This document shows, one piece after another, positions 54,309-63,939 of a stretch of DNA of 64,000 nucleotides. The DNA is from Kribbella sp. ALI-6-A (lineage in GTDB: Bacteria > Actinomycetota > Actinomycetes > Propionibacteriales > Kribbellaceae). Made by a program: the position numbers and the translations under genes. The stretch is from the NCBI RefSeq assembly GCF_001984195.1, contig NZ_MTQN01000008.1, forward strand, positions 557,004 through 621,003, written 5' to 3'. The notes beneath the pieces were generated by a model. That model was not told the DNA's origin and ran no database searches. It was given only the letters and a program-made list of their open reading frames with translations. Numbering within the stretch: position 1 is the stretch's first letter; every line of letters begins with the position of its first letter.

Positions 54309-54680
54309 ATGCCTGAATCCGCACCATCACTTTCCGCCGCCCGGGAGCAGGCTCTTGCGGTCCGCTCCCGCTACGAGATTCTGGAGGAGCGGTACAACGG
54401 CAAGACCTGGTCATTGCACGAGCTGATGATCGGCTTTTCCAACGATGTCGGCTACATCGGACGCCTGCTGCTCGCCCACGACGGCACCTGGGACATCGAC
54501 GGTGACCCGCGCGCGGAACTCGAGCACAAGCTCGCCGAATCGATGTGGTGGACCTTCGTCCTGGCCGACAAGCTGGGTATCGACATCGACAAGGCCTACT
54601 CGCAGTCCATGGAACGCATCCGCGCCGGCCTGGAATCCACCATCGAACGCACCGATCCCACGGGGTCCGAGCGCGGCTGA
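54309..54680 (+). CDS. MazG-like nucleotide pyrophosphohydrolase-fold protein
   Basis: A 123-residue all-helical protein. YNGKTWSLHELMIGFSNDVGYIGRLLL and the acidic pair in LEHKLAESMWWTFVLADKLGIDID match MazG-like/RS21-C6 folds, where such Glu and Asp residues bind Mg. It may remove damaged nucleotides. It follows the TetR gene by 25 bp. Confidence 0.75.
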   Translation: MPESAPSLSAAREQALAVRSRYEILEERYNGKTWSLHELMIGFSNDVGYIGRLLLAHDGTWDIDGDPRAELEHKLAESMWWTFVLADKLGIDIDKAYSQSMERIRAGLESTIERTDPTGSERG

Positions 54681-54712
54681 CCACCCGCACAACACAACGC
54701 CAAGGAGCGACC

Positions 54713-55300
54713 ATGCCCACCACGCGGACTACCGATCATCTGAACGCCGCCGACGATCCCGAATACGTTCGGACGCCGCCGGTGACCTACGTCGCCGTGC
54801 TCGGTGACGGGGCGCCCGGGACCGACGAGTTCTATCGCAAGAAGACCCTGGTTTCCGACATCGCCGAAGAGCTGAACGAGGCCGGTTCCGCACCGGTCGT
54901 GGAGATCCAGTACTGGTACCCGGAGGGTTCGTCCCCCGTCGAGATCGCCGACTTCTACAGCGTCAATCCGGTCCCGTCCCTGCTCTACCGGGTCCTGTCC
55001 CAGGTGCTTGACGGCACCAATCAGAAGGACGTCCAGGCCGCCCGAGTCCGCGCAGCCAGTACCGCGGACACGGCGTCCGACGAGGTCACTGTCTTTTCCG
55101 TCCCCGAGCAGGATGTCGTGCAGGTCATGCACCACGGCCCGTTCGCGGAAGAGTTCACCACGCTGGGACGTCTCGGCGAGTATGCCCGGCTGCGCGGCGC
55201 CCGCCGCAGCGGACCCCACCACGAAATCCACCTCGACGTCTTCACGCGCAGCACCCCACAGGACGCCTTGCGAACGATCCTGCGAGACCCCGTCAGATGA
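54713..55300 (+). CDS. GyrI-like small-molecule-binding domain protein
   Basis: A 195-residue protein whose C-terminal half (VVQVMHHGPFAEEFTTLGRL ... HHEIHLDVFTRSTPQDALRT) matches the GyrI-like effector domain of MerR/AraC regulators and stand-alone drug binders. No DNA-binding domain is present. Related stand-alone proteins bind or hydrolyse cationic or electrophilic compounds. It sits behind the MazG-like gene by 32 bp; CAAGGAG precedes ATG 54713. Confidence 0.78.
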   Translation: MPTTRTTDHLNAADDPEYVRTPPVTYVAVLGDGAPGTDEFYRKKTLVSDIAEELNEAGSAPVVEIQYWYPEGSSPVEIADFYSVNPVPSLLYRVLSQVLDGTNQKDVQAARVRAASTADTASDEVTVFSVPEQDVVQVMHHGPFAEEFTTLGRLGEYARLRGARRSGPHHEIHLDVFTRSTPQDALRTILRDPVR

Positions 55301-55384
55301 CCAGGGGCACAAGCGGCAGCGCTCCAGGCGGCGAAACAGAGAAGTACGGCGTTCCTGAGGCGAAGCGAAGGACAGCGTGGTGAC

Positions 55385-56215
55385 ATGGCGACAACACCTG
55401 GTCCCCTCGGAGAGTTCCTCCGTCCGCAACGCGCCCGCCTCACCCCTGCCGACGTCGGTCTGCCCGATGTCGGCGGGCGACGGGTGAAAGGGCTACGCCG
55501 CGAAGAAGTCGCTGTCCTGGCCGGCGTCAGTGCCGACTACTACACCCGCCTGGAGCAGGGGCGCGAACGCACCCCATCGGCCCAGGTCGTCGACGCGCTC
55601 TGCACGGCGCTGCGCCTTGGCCCGGACGCCCGCGAGCACGCATTCCGTCTCGCCCGGCTCACGCCGGCATCCCAACCAGTCCCCGGACCGGTCAGCCCGG
55701 AACTGCTCCAACTGATGGACGCCTTCCCGCACGCCGCCGCCTACGTCACCGATCCTGGCTTCCAGATCCTTGCCGCCAACACCACAGCCAGGGCGCTCCT
55801 GGGGCCATCGCAGCTGACCCTTGGGGCATTCGACTTCCTGTTCCTCGACGCCGGCGCGCGCACCTACTTCGCAGACTGGAACCACGTGGCCCGCGCGGCG
55901 GTCAGCGCCATCCGTCTGGCCGCAGGTTTCGCTACCCCGCATCCGGCCGTCCTCCCGCTCATTGCCCGCATGCACGCTGGATCACCCGAGTTCGCCACCT
56001 TCTGGGAGGACCACACCGTGGCGGGCCTCAGCCTGACCGAGAAGGTCATCAACCACCCCGAGGTCGGCCAGATGACCCTGACCTATCAGACCCTCGACGT
56101 CCGCGAAGCACCCGGACAGCAACTCACTGTCGCGACGGCACCATCGGGGACGGCCAGCGCAGACGCCCTCGCCCTCCTGGGAAGCCTCGAGGCCACGCGA
56201 ACCTCACACCCGTAA
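55385..56215 (+). CDS. XRE-family regulator with MmyB-like ligand domain
   Basis: A 276-residue regulator: the helix-turn-helix at residues ~15-80 (GLRREEVAVLAGVSADYYTRLEQGR, RLGPDAREHAFRLARL) and an MmyB-like PAS-type domain at ~100-265 that binds fatty acids in some members. These regulators are very common in actinobacteria and usually sit next to the oxidoreductase they control, here perhaps the SDR at 56424. Confidence 0.9.
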   Translation: MATTPGPLGEFLRPQRARLTPADVGLPDVGGRRVKGLRREEVAVLAGVSADYYTRLEQGRERTPSAQVVDALCTALRLGPDAREHAFRLARLTPASQPVPGPVSPELLQLMDAFPHAAAYVTDPGFQILAANTTARALLGPSQLTLGAFDFLFLDAGARTYFADWNHVARAAVSAIRLAAGFATPHPAVLPLIARMHAGSPEFATFWEDHTVAGLSLTEKVINHPEVGQMTLTYQTLDVREAPGQQLTVATAPSGTASADALALLGSLEATRTSHP

Positions 56216-56423
56216 GCCCTCGAAGGACATCCACGCTGGGCGCGCCGCGGTCACCTGTCAGTGAATGAACACGGCGGCTGCGTGGAGGTGTCCAAGGGCT
56301 TGCTGTCGGCAACATCGTGGGCCCGCCCGGGCCACGGCGTAGGCGCTCGGCGCCGAACCTTGGCGACCCCAATTGCACGAATCCGGCTCTGTTCGATTCC
56401 CTCACAGTGCGCATAGGAGAAAA

Positions 56424-57173
56424 ATGAACGCCGAGGCCAAGCTCGATGGAAGAAGAGCGCTCGTCACCGGTGGGTCACGCGGAATCGGCGAAGGAATCGC
56501 GCGCTCGCTTGCATCGCACGGCGCGCACGTCGCCATCACGTACTGGTCGTCACCAGGTCGGGCAGCCGCCGTGGTCGACGAAATCAAGGCTGCGGGAGGA
56601 TGCGCAGTGGCCATCAAGGCCAACAACGCTGAGCCGGAGGGTGCTCGAGCCGGCGTTCGAATGGCCGTCGACGCGCTCGGCGGGCTGGACATCTTGGTCA
56701 ACAACGCGGGCGGTGGATGGTTCGAGTCGTTCGCGGACACCTCCGACGACCACATCGAACAATCGATCAACCTGAACATACGCGGTACCGTCTACGCTAC
56801 CCACGAAGCGATCAAACACCTGCCGGACGGCGGCCGTATCATCACCATTGGAAGCGTGAACGCGGAAAGTATCCCGTTCCCAGGTGGAGTGATCTACGGA
56901 ATGACAAAGGGCGCCTCGGTTTCCTTCACCAAGGGGCTGGCGCGCGACTTGGGTCCACGGGGAATCACCGTCAACGTCGTCCAGCCTGGCCCGATCGATA
57001 CGGAGTTGAACCCGGCGGACGGCGAGGCCGCCGCAGCCCTTCTCGGATTGACGGCGCTGAGTCGCTTCGGGACAGCGGCTGACGTTGGCAATCTGGTTGC
57101 TTGGCTCGCCTCGGAGGAGGCTGCGTACATGACCGGATCTGCTGTCACGATCGATGGCGGTTGGAACGCGTAG
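56424..57173 (+). CDS. Short-chain dehydrogenase/reductase (paralogue of the SDR at 50121)
   Basis: A 249-residue classical SDR: TGGSRGIGEGIARSL, NNAGGGWFE, GSVNAES...VYGMTK-type catalytic segment (here IYGMTKGA), and the same C-terminal GxIDGGW/Y ending. It shares LGPRGITVNxVQPGPxDT and NPADG with the SDR 6 kb upstream, so the two are recent paralogues. I chose ATG 56424, with AGGAG upstream. Confidence 0.9.
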   Translation: MNAEAKLDGRRALVTGGSRGIGEGIARSLASHGAHVAITYWSSPGRAAAVVDEIKAAGGCAVAIKANNAEPEGARAGVRMAVDALGGLDILVNNAGGGWFESFADTSDDHIEQSINLNIRGTVYATHEAIKHLPDGGRIITIGSVNAESIPFPGGVIYGMTKGASVSFTKGLARDLGPRGITVNVVQPGPIDTELNPADGEAAAALLGLTALSRFGTAADVGNLVAWLASEEAAYMTGSAVTIDGGWNA

Positions 57174-57348
57174 GCAAGGCATCTCGTCGCGACCCGGCCA
57201 CGGAGGCGGGTTCTGGCACGGGCTCGTCGACCCGTTGGAGCCTGGTCAGCTCGAGCTTGCGGCACTCCCATGGCGCGGAGCCTGGGGCGACTTGTTCCCC
57301 AGATGCCAACGGCAGTATGCCTGAAGAGACATATTGCCTGCCCACAGT

Positions 57349-57425
<77 letters not shown>

Positions 57426-57627
57426 ATGTGCCGGTGGCACGGGGAAGAGTCTCTCAGATCCGGGGGCGATCGTGCTCGCGGGTTCCGGTTCGGTGGGGTA
57501 GCGGGGTGTGATGGAGCGTACGCCGTACGGGATCGAGCTGGAGAGCAGTGGAACTGTGGCGTTCCATCCCGGTAACGCTGAGTGGGCGGTTCTGCCGTGC
57601 TGCCGGGACTCCAACTAGGCTGCGGGC

Positions 57628-59295
57628 ATGAGTTACCCCTCACCAGGCCCCGCCGGTCCGCCGCAACCGGCGGCGAGTGGTTCGGCCGGCGCGTCGTACC
57701 CGCAGCCGAACACGCTCGGGCCGCACCCGGTTCCGGGGCAGCGGCGCAACAAGGGGCTGCTGATCGGCATCGCGATCGTGGTGGTGTTCGCGATCGCGGG
57801 GCTGATGATCTTCGGGATCGTGGCCAAGTCGGTCGGTGCGAGTGGGTTCATGTGGGGGATCGGGCTGGCCTTCGTCCCGATCGTGCTGATCATCCCGCTG
57901 TACCTGTGGCTGGACCGCTACGAACCGGAGCCGCTCAAGTACATCGTGTTCGCACTCTGCTGGGGTGCGTTCATCGCGACGCTGGCCGCGATCTTCATCA
58001 ACACCCGGGCCGCGGACCTGCTGCACGAGACCGCCGGCGGCGGCAACCGGGCCGCGGTTTTCGTCGCGCCACCGGTCGAGGAATTCGCCAAGGGCGCGGT
58101 GATCCTGCTGCTGGCGCTGGTCCGGCGCAAGGAGTTCGACGGGATCATCGACGCCCTGGTGTACGCCGGGATGGTCGGCGTCGGCTTCGCCTTCACCGAG
58201 AACATCCTCTACTTCGGCCGGATCTTCGACCAGCTGTCCGAAGAGGGCGGCAGCGCGGCCGGCGTCCGCGGGGTGCTCGGGCTGTTCATCTTGCGCGGGG
58301 TGTTCTCACCGTTCGCGCATCCACTCTTCACATCCTTCACCGCGATAGGTATCGGTATCGCGGTCCGGCACCGCAGTACGGCCGTCCGCTTCCTCGCGCC
58401 CGTCGTCGGCTACCTCGCCGCGGTGCTCATGCACGGACTCTGGAACGGCGGCGCAAGCTGGGCCGGCGGCGAGGGCTTCCTGACCGTCTACATCTTCCTG
58501 ATGGCGCCGCTGTTCTTCGGGATGGTGGTCTTCGCGCTGGTGATGCGGTCGCGCGAGGGACAGATGATCGCGTCGCGGCTGTACGACTACGTCCGGTTCG
58601 GCTGGCTGAACGGCCAGGACGTCCCGCTGATCGCGACGCTGCGCGGCCGCAAGGCACTGCGCCAGAACGCGAAGCGCTACGGCCCGCAGGCCGAGGCCGC
58701 CGCCAAGGCGTTCCAGCACACCGCGACCGAGCTGGCCTACCTGCGCGACAAGATCGTCCGGCAGGTGATCGGCGCGGATGCGCTGGACACCGAGAAGAAG
58801 CTGCTCGACGAACTGCGCGAGCGACGACCGAGTGTTCCGTTCCCGCCGATGCCGGCGTTCGCGACCGCCGTACCGCAGTTCGCTCCCGCGGGTCCTGGGG
58901 TGCCGGTGCCGACCTCGTACGGCGGAGCGACGTACCAGGGGGGACCGGCGTATCCGGGGGCGCCGCAGCAGGGTGGACCTGGGTACGACGGGGGACCGCA
59001 GCAGCAGGGTGGGCCCGGGTATCCGGGCGGACCGGCGTACCCGGGTGGAGCGCAGCAGGCGCCGTACCAGGAGCCGGGCCGGTCGCAGGACGCCTCGCGG
59101 GGACCGGAGCAGTCCGGTGGGCCCGGTACTGCGGGGGTACCTGGGGGGTATCAGCCGGGTGGTTATCCGGACGGCCAGACGGGGTATCCATCGGGGCAAC
59201 CCGGGCAGCCGGATGGTCGCCCTGGTTACTCGCCGGGACCCACTGGAACACAAGGACCGCCGGGAGGATACGGTCCGTATCCACCGTCGCAGTGA
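57628..59295 (+). CDS. PrsW-family intramembrane metalloprotease with Gly/Pro-rich tail
   Basis: A 555-residue membrane protein. About eight helices span residues 45-310 and hold the family's metal-site motifs: PPVEEFAKG (EExxK), FAFTEN, FAHPLFTS and MHGLWNGG. PrsW in Bacillus cleaves an anti-sigma factor; the target here is unknown. Residues ~395-555 are a low-complexity tail of GGP/YPGG/GYP units, likely disordered and cytoplasmic. The start is at ATG 57628. Confidence 0.87.
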   Translation: MSYPSPGPAGPPQPAASGSAGASYPQPNTLGPHPVPGQRRNKGLLIGIAIVVVFAIAGLMIFGIVAKSVGASGFMWGIGLAFVPIVLIIPLYLWLDRYEPEPLKYIVFALCWGAFIATLAAIFINTRAADLLHETAGGGNRAAVFVAPPVEEFAKGAVILLLALVRRKEFDGIIDALVYAGMVGVGFAFTENILYFGRIFDQLSEEGGSAAGVRGVLGLFILRGVFSPFAHPLFTSFTAIGIGIAVRHRSTAVRFLAPVVGYLAAVLMHGLWNGGASWAGGEGFLTVYIFLMAPLFFGMVVFALVMRSREGQMIASRLYDYVRFGWLNGQDVPLIATLRGRKALRQNAKRYGPQAEAAAKAFQHTATELAYLRDKIVRQVIGADALDTEKKLLDELRERRPSVPFPPMPAFATAVPQFAPAGPGVPVPTSYGGATYQGGPAYPGAPQQGGPGYDGGPQQQGGPGYPGGPAYPGGAQQAPYQEPGRSQDASRGPEQSGGPGTAGVPGGYQPGGYPDGQTGYPSGQPGQPDGRPGYSPGPTGTQGPPGGYGPYPPSQ

Positions 59296-59385
59296 TTTGC
59301 CCCCCGTCCACGCCGCCACACGGGATGAAGATGACTTTGCTTCTGCGCTGTCCGACCGGGCACTCTGTGCTCGTGGACGGACACC

Positions 59386-62199
59386 GTGGCTGACATCAGG
59401 TCAGCAGCTGGTGAGGGTTCGGAGCGCTCGGATGAGCCGCAGGTTCCGGACCAGGCGGAGCCTGCCCGGATGACCGACACCGGTGCCAAGAGCAAGAGTT
59501 TCTGGCGGCGCCGGCGGCGGAAGTCCTCCGAGCCGGCGGTCGCTGAGCCTGCTGCGGGGTCGGCTGTTGCTGCGGAGCCGGCAGACAAGACCGAGCCGGC
59601 TGCCGCCGGTGAGTCGACGTCGACGGACGGGTCGTCCGAGAAGGCGGCCGCGGATCAGTCGGCCGAGCCGAAGGACGCTGACGTGCCCGCGGAGCCGAAC
59701 GAGTCCACGTCGGGTGCCGACGACAAGTCCTCGGAGGATGCCGAGCCGAGTGCCGATGCTGTGGTCGAGTCCTCCGGTGACGACGAGTCCGAGGAGGATC
59801 GCCCGGCGGTAGGCGTCACCTATGAGCCGGAGGAGTCTCCGGACGGCTTCCCGCTGGAGTACGGCGAGATCATCGTCGGGCTGCCCAAGGGTGGTGAGGT
59901 TCCGGAGTCGGAGCGCATGGTTGATCCGCGGGTGGTCGCGGCCGACGTGCCGGCGGATGACGCGAAGTCGGCCGAGCCGGACAAGTCTGCGGCGGAGATT
60001 CCGAGTCCTGCGGTGGTTGCCGCGGATACGGAAGAGACTGCCGCTGAGGGGTCGAAGGAGACCGCGGAGGGTGCGCCGGTCGTCGAGGATGCGGAGAGCG
60101 AAGAAGCCGCTCCTGCTGGTGACGCGGCCGACGAGACTGTTGAGGAGAAGGCTCCCGCGGAGGCCGAGGACGAGGCTCCTGCGGTCGCCGATGACGTACC
60201 GGAGACTGTGGAAGCCGCTGCGGCGACCGAGAAGGACTCGGACGACGAGGACGACTCTGAAAAGACGGCGGCGGCTGAGGCTGTTTCTGCTGACGACACC
60301 CCGGCCGCCTCCGACGAAGCAGACTCCGAGGCCACGGAGACCGACTCCGCTGAGGTCGACACCGACGCGACCGAGCAGCCGGACGACGCCGAGCCCGAGG
60401 AAGAGCCGGGCGACGCCGAGCCCGTGGAAGAGCCGGACGACGCCGAGCCCGTGGAAGAGCTGTCGCCCGAGGCGACCGCCGCGAAGGCGGCCGAGGAGCA
60501 GGCGGCGATGGCGTTGATCACCGCGCTGATGAAGCTGCGCGGTGCCCTTGCCGACAGCAAGCTTCCCCTGGACGTGGTGGGAGCCGACGAGGCTCGCCAG
60601 CAGCGCAAGGCGATGCTGGATCAGCTGGACGACTACGTGCTGCCGCGGCTCGTACAGCTCGAGGCTCCGGTGCTGGCGGTCGTGGGCGGTTCCACGGGCG
60701 CCGGCAAGTCGACACTGGTGAACAGCCTGATCGGCGAGGTCGTCAGCGAGCCCGGCGTACTCCGGCCGACCACCAGGTCGCCTGTGCTGATCCACCACCC
60801 CGCCGACGCCGAGTGGTTCGCTGGCGACCGGGTGCTGCCGGGCATGGCGCGATCGAGCGGCAACAGCCCGGGCGGCATGGAAGACCCAGGGCAGATCCGG
60901 CTGGTTGCCGCCGACACCATCCCGCGCGGTTTGGCGATCCTGGACGCCCCGGACATCGACTCCGTCGTCGAGGCCAACCGTGAGCTGGCGACCCAGTTGC
61001 TGGCCGCGGCCGACTTGTGGTTGTTCGTCACGACGGCCGCCCGGTACGCCGACGCCGTGCCGTGGGAGTTCCTGCAGAGCGCCTCGGACCGCAGTACGGC
61101 GGTCGCCGTCGTACTGGACCGGGCCCCGGCCGACACGATCGACGACATCACCGGTCACCTGGCCCAGATGCTGCTCGAGCGCGGACTCGGCGACTCCCCG
61201 TTGTTCAGCATCAAGGAGACCGTCGTCGACGAGCGCGGCATGCTGCCGGGCGAGACGGTTGCCTCGATCAAGGACTGGCTGATCGACCTGGCCGCCGACG
61301 CGGAGGCCCGCTCGGCCGTCGTACGGCGGACCCTGCAGGGCGCGGTCACCGCGATGACGAAGAAGACGCCGGCCTTCTCGAAGGCCGTGCGGGCGCAGGC
61401 CGACACATTCGACGAGCTGCGCACCACCGCCGAGACGGCGTACGAGCGGGCGGTCAAGGACATCGCGAAGGCGACCCAGGACGGCACGATGCTGCGCGGC
61501 GAGGTGCTCGCCCGCTGGCAGGAGTTCGTCGGCACCGGCGAGCTGCTCAAGGGCCTGCAGACGAACGTCGGCCGCCTGCGCGACAAGGTTCGGTCGGCCG
61601 TGGTCGGCAAGCCGCCGCCGACGCGCGACCTCAACGACGCCGTCGAGTCCGGGCTGGAGTCGCTGCTGCGCGAGCACGCGGAGGCAGCGGCCGAGCGGGC
61701 CGAGGAGTCGTGGCAGTCGACGGCTGCCGGACGGCAGCTGCTGGCCGCGGGCGACCGTGACCTGGGCCGGATGTCCAAGGAGTTCCCGGCCGCCGCGAGC
61801 CGTGCGGTGCGCGAGTGGCAGGGCTTCGTGCTCGAGCTGGTACGCAAGGAGGGCGCGGACAAGCGGTCCACCGCGCGCATCCTCGCGTACGGCGTGAACG
61901 GGCTCGGCCTGTCGCTGATGATCGTGATCTTCGCCAGCACGGCGGGCATCACCGGCGCCGAGGTCGGCGTCGGTGCGGGCACCGCGGTGGTCGGGCAGAA
62001 GCTGCTGGAGGCGGTGTTCGGCGACCAGGCGGTACGGACCCTGGCGGCGAAGGCCCGGCAGGACCTGGAGGATAGGGTTCAAGCGTTGATGGATGCCGAA
62101 TTCGCCCGCTACCTGGCTGTGCTCGACCAGCATCCGGTCGATCCCGAAGCACCCAGGCAACTGACCGAGGCCGCGCGCGCGGTGGAGGACTGCACGTGA
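59386..62199 (+). CDS. Dynamin-like/YfjP-type GTPase with long acidic N-terminal region
   Basis: A 937-residue protein. Residues 1-~380 are very acidic and Ala/Glu/Asp-rich, almost certainly disordered, and include three 9-residue repeats. The GTPase domain follows: Walker A VVGGSTGAGKST with Lys441, then a switch DAPDID and VLDRAP. A helical stalk and a hydrophobic segment (GLGLSLMIVIFAS) near residue 845 complete a dynamin-like layout. Such proteins remodel membranes or act in cell division and in vesicle formation. GTG 59386 is the longest start; ATG 59470 is an alternative. It overlaps the next GTPase gene by 4 bp. Confidence 0.82.
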   Translation: MADIRSAAGEGSERSDEPQVPDQAEPARMTDTGAKSKSFWRRRRRKSSEPAVAEPAAGSAVAAEPADKTEPAAAGESTSTDGSSEKAAADQSAEPKDADVPAEPNESTSGADDKSSEDAEPSADAVVESSGDDESEEDRPAVGVTYEPEESPDGFPLEYGEIIVGLPKGGEVPESERMVDPRVVAADVPADDAKSAEPDKSAAEIPSPAVVAADTEETAAEGSKETAEGAPVVEDAESEEAAPAGDAADETVEEKAPAEAEDEAPAVADDVPETVEAAAATEKDSDDEDDSEKTAAAEAVSADDTPAASDEADSEATETDSAEVDTDATEQPDDAEPEEEPGDAEPVEEPDDAEPVEELSPEATAAKAAEEQAAMALITALMKLRGALADSKLPLDVVGADEARQQRKAMLDQLDDYVLPRLVQLEAPVLAVVGGSTGAGKSTLVNSLIGEVVSEPGVLRPTTRSPVLIHHPADAEWFAGDRVLPGMARSSGNSPGGMEDPGQIRLVAADTIPRGLAILDAPDIDSVVEANRELATQLLAAADLWLFVTTAARYADAVPWEFLQSASDRSTAVAVVLDRAPADTIDDITGHLAQMLLERGLGDSPLFSIKETVVDERGMLPGETVASIKDWLIDLAADAEARSAVVRRTLQGAVTAMTKKTPAFSKAVRAQADTFDELRTTAETAYERAVKDIAKATQDGTMLRGEVLARWQEFVGTGELLKGLQTNVGRLRDKVRSAVVGKPPPTRDLNDAVESGLESLLREHAEAAAERAEESWQSTAAGRQLLAAGDRDLGRMSKEFPAAASRAVREWQGFVLELVRKEGADKRSTARILAYGVNGLGLSLMIVIFASTAGITGAEVGVGAGTAVVGQKLLEAVFGDQAVRTLAAKARQDLEDRVQALMDAEFARYLAVLDQHPVDPEAPRQLTEAARAVEDCT
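60382..60462 (+). repeat. Three tandem 27-bp repeats inside the GTPase gene
   Basis: Three contiguous 27-bp units (60382, 60409, 60436) encode DDAEPEEEP, GDAEPVEEP and DDAEPVEEL. They differ at a few bases only, which suggests recent unit duplication within the acidic disordered region. Confidence 0.85.
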
Positions 62200-63875
62200 C
62201 GGGAATTGTGGATACGGTCAAGGGCCTGGTGCGGGGCTCTTCCGATGTCCTGACCAAGATCGAGGCGCTGCAGGACGCGGCCGAGGCCGGCAAGGGCCGC
62301 CTCGACCGGGTGGTGCTCAGTGAGGCCGAGCAGATCGTCGACCGGGCCGGACAGCGGCTCCGGATGTCCGGCGACCTGACGGTGGTCGCGCTGGCCGGCG
62401 CGACCGGTTCCGGCAAGTCGTCGCTGTTCAACGCGATGACCGGGCTGGATCTGGCCGCCATCGGCACCCGGCGGCCGACCAGCTCGATGCCGCTGGCCTG
62501 TGTCTGGGGCGAGGAGCCCGCCGGTGAGGTGCTGAACTGGCTGGGCATCCCCCGGCGGCACCAGGTGCAGCACCGCAGCTCGCTGGAGGAGCAGCACTCG
62601 GAGGACCTGGACGGACTGGTCCTGCTGGACCTGCCTGACCACGACTCGACCGAGGTGGAGCACCGGCTGATCGTGGACCGGCTGGTGGAGCTGGTCGACC
62701 TGCTGATCTGGGTGGTCGACCCGCAGAAGTACGCCGACGCCGCGCTGCACAACCGCTACATCAAGCCGTTCGCGTCGCACTCGTCGGTGATGGTGTTCGC
62801 GCTGAACCACATCGACAAGCTGACCGACGAGCAGCGCAAGAGCTGCCTGACCGACCTGGACCGGCTGCTCAAGGCCGACGGGCTGAAGACCCCGACCGTC
62901 GTCGGTACGTCGGCGGTCAGCGGCGCCGGTCTGGACGAGCTGCGCAACCTGCTGGTCAAGCGGGTCAGCAACAAGCGGGCTGCGCGCGAGCGGCTGGCGG
63001 CCGACGTCGACCGGGTCGCGGACCGGATGGCCAGCCAGTGCGGCAACGCGAAGACCCCGGAGATCGCCAAGTCGGACGTCACCGAGCTGGTCGACGCGCT
63101 GGCCGAAGCCAGCGGCGTACCGGTGGTCGTGGACGCCGTACGGCGGTCGTACCTGCAGCGTGCCCGGGCGGCGACCGGCTGGCCGGTGACCAAGTGGCTA
63201 GGCCGGTTCCGGCCGGATCCGCTGCGGCGGCTGCACCTGGACCAGGGCGCCAAGCAGCTGGGCAAGGCGGCTCGCAAGTCGGCGTCGAACGAGGTGTCGA
63301 TCGCCCGGTCTTCGTTGCCTGCGGCAACACCGGTGCAGCGCGCCCGGATGGACACCGCGGTCCGGACCATCACGAACAAGGCGGCCGCGGGGTTGTCGCG
63401 GCCGTGGGCCGACTCGGTGCGTTCGGCGGTCCGCCGGCGCGAGGAGTCGCTGGGTGACGAGCTGGACCAGGCTGTCGCCCGGACCGACCTCGGTGCGTCG
63501 TCGACGCCGGGCTGGTGGGGTGCGGCGCGGTTCCTGCAGTGGGTGCTGTTCCTGGTGGCGCTCGGCGGTGCGTTGTGGCTGGCGGCGCTGGCCGTCTTCG
63601 GCTACCTGCAGCTGAACGATCCGCCGTTGCCTCGGTGGAACGACATCCCGTACGCGACGCTGATGTTGATCGGCGGCGTCGTACTGGGCGTGGTGGTGTC
63701 ACTGGCGTGCCGGCTGTTCGCCTCGAACGGTGCGAACCGGCGGGCCCGGCTGGTGGCGCGGGCGCTGCGGGCCGAGCTGGAGAAGGTTGCCGACAGCCAC
63801 GTTGTCGACCCGGCACGCGCCGAGCTGGACGCGTACACGGTCTGCCGCGACAAGCTGGCGATCGCGCGGCGCTAG
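62196..63875 (+). CDS. Second dynamin-like/YfjP-type GTPase
   Basis: A 559-residue partner GTPase. Walker A is LAGATGSGKSS near residue 70, followed by LLDLPDHDS (G3) and NHIDKL (G4, NxxD). A helical middle region follows, then two membrane helices near residues 443-510 (WVLFLVALGGALWLAALAVFGY, ATLMLIGGVVLGVVVSLACRLF). GTG 62196 overlaps the previous stop, so the two GTPases are made together, as with tandem bacterial dynamin pairs. No acidic leader here. Confidence 0.87.
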   Translation: MTGIVDTVKGLVRGSSDVLTKIEALQDAAEAGKGRLDRVVLSEAEQIVDRAGQRLRMSGDLTVVALAGATGSGKSSLFNAMTGLDLAAIGTRRPTSSMPLACVWGEEPAGEVLNWLGIPRRHQVQHRSSLEEQHSEDLDGLVLLDLPDHDSTEVEHRLIVDRLVELVDLLIWVVDPQKYADAALHNRYIKPFASHSSVMVFALNHIDKLTDEQRKSCLTDLDRLLKADGLKTPTVVGTSAVSGAGLDELRNLLVKRVSNKRAARERLAADVDRVADRMASQCGNAKTPEIAKSDVTELVDALAEASGVPVVVDAVRRSYLQRARAATGWPVTKWLGRFRPDPLRRLHLDQGAKQLGKAARKSASNEVSIARSSLPAATPVQRARMDTAVRTITNKAAAGLSRPWADSVRSAVRRREESLGDELDQAVARTDLGASSTPGWWGAARFLQWVLFLVALGGALWLAALAVFGYLQLNDPPLPRWNDIPYATLMLIGGVVLGVVVSLACRLFASNGANRRARLVARALRAELEKVADSHVVDPARAELDAYTVCRDKLAIARR

Positions 63876-63939
63876 CTGTACTGATCAGGCACGTTGGTTG
63901 AGAAAGTGTGACGACACGCGGTGAGTGTGGTTGATGGGT

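Noticed and set aside
60382..60462. Short repeats as a CRISPR array
   Set aside because: The units are contiguous with no spacers, stay in frame and encode acidic residues inside a GTPase gene; no cas genes are present.
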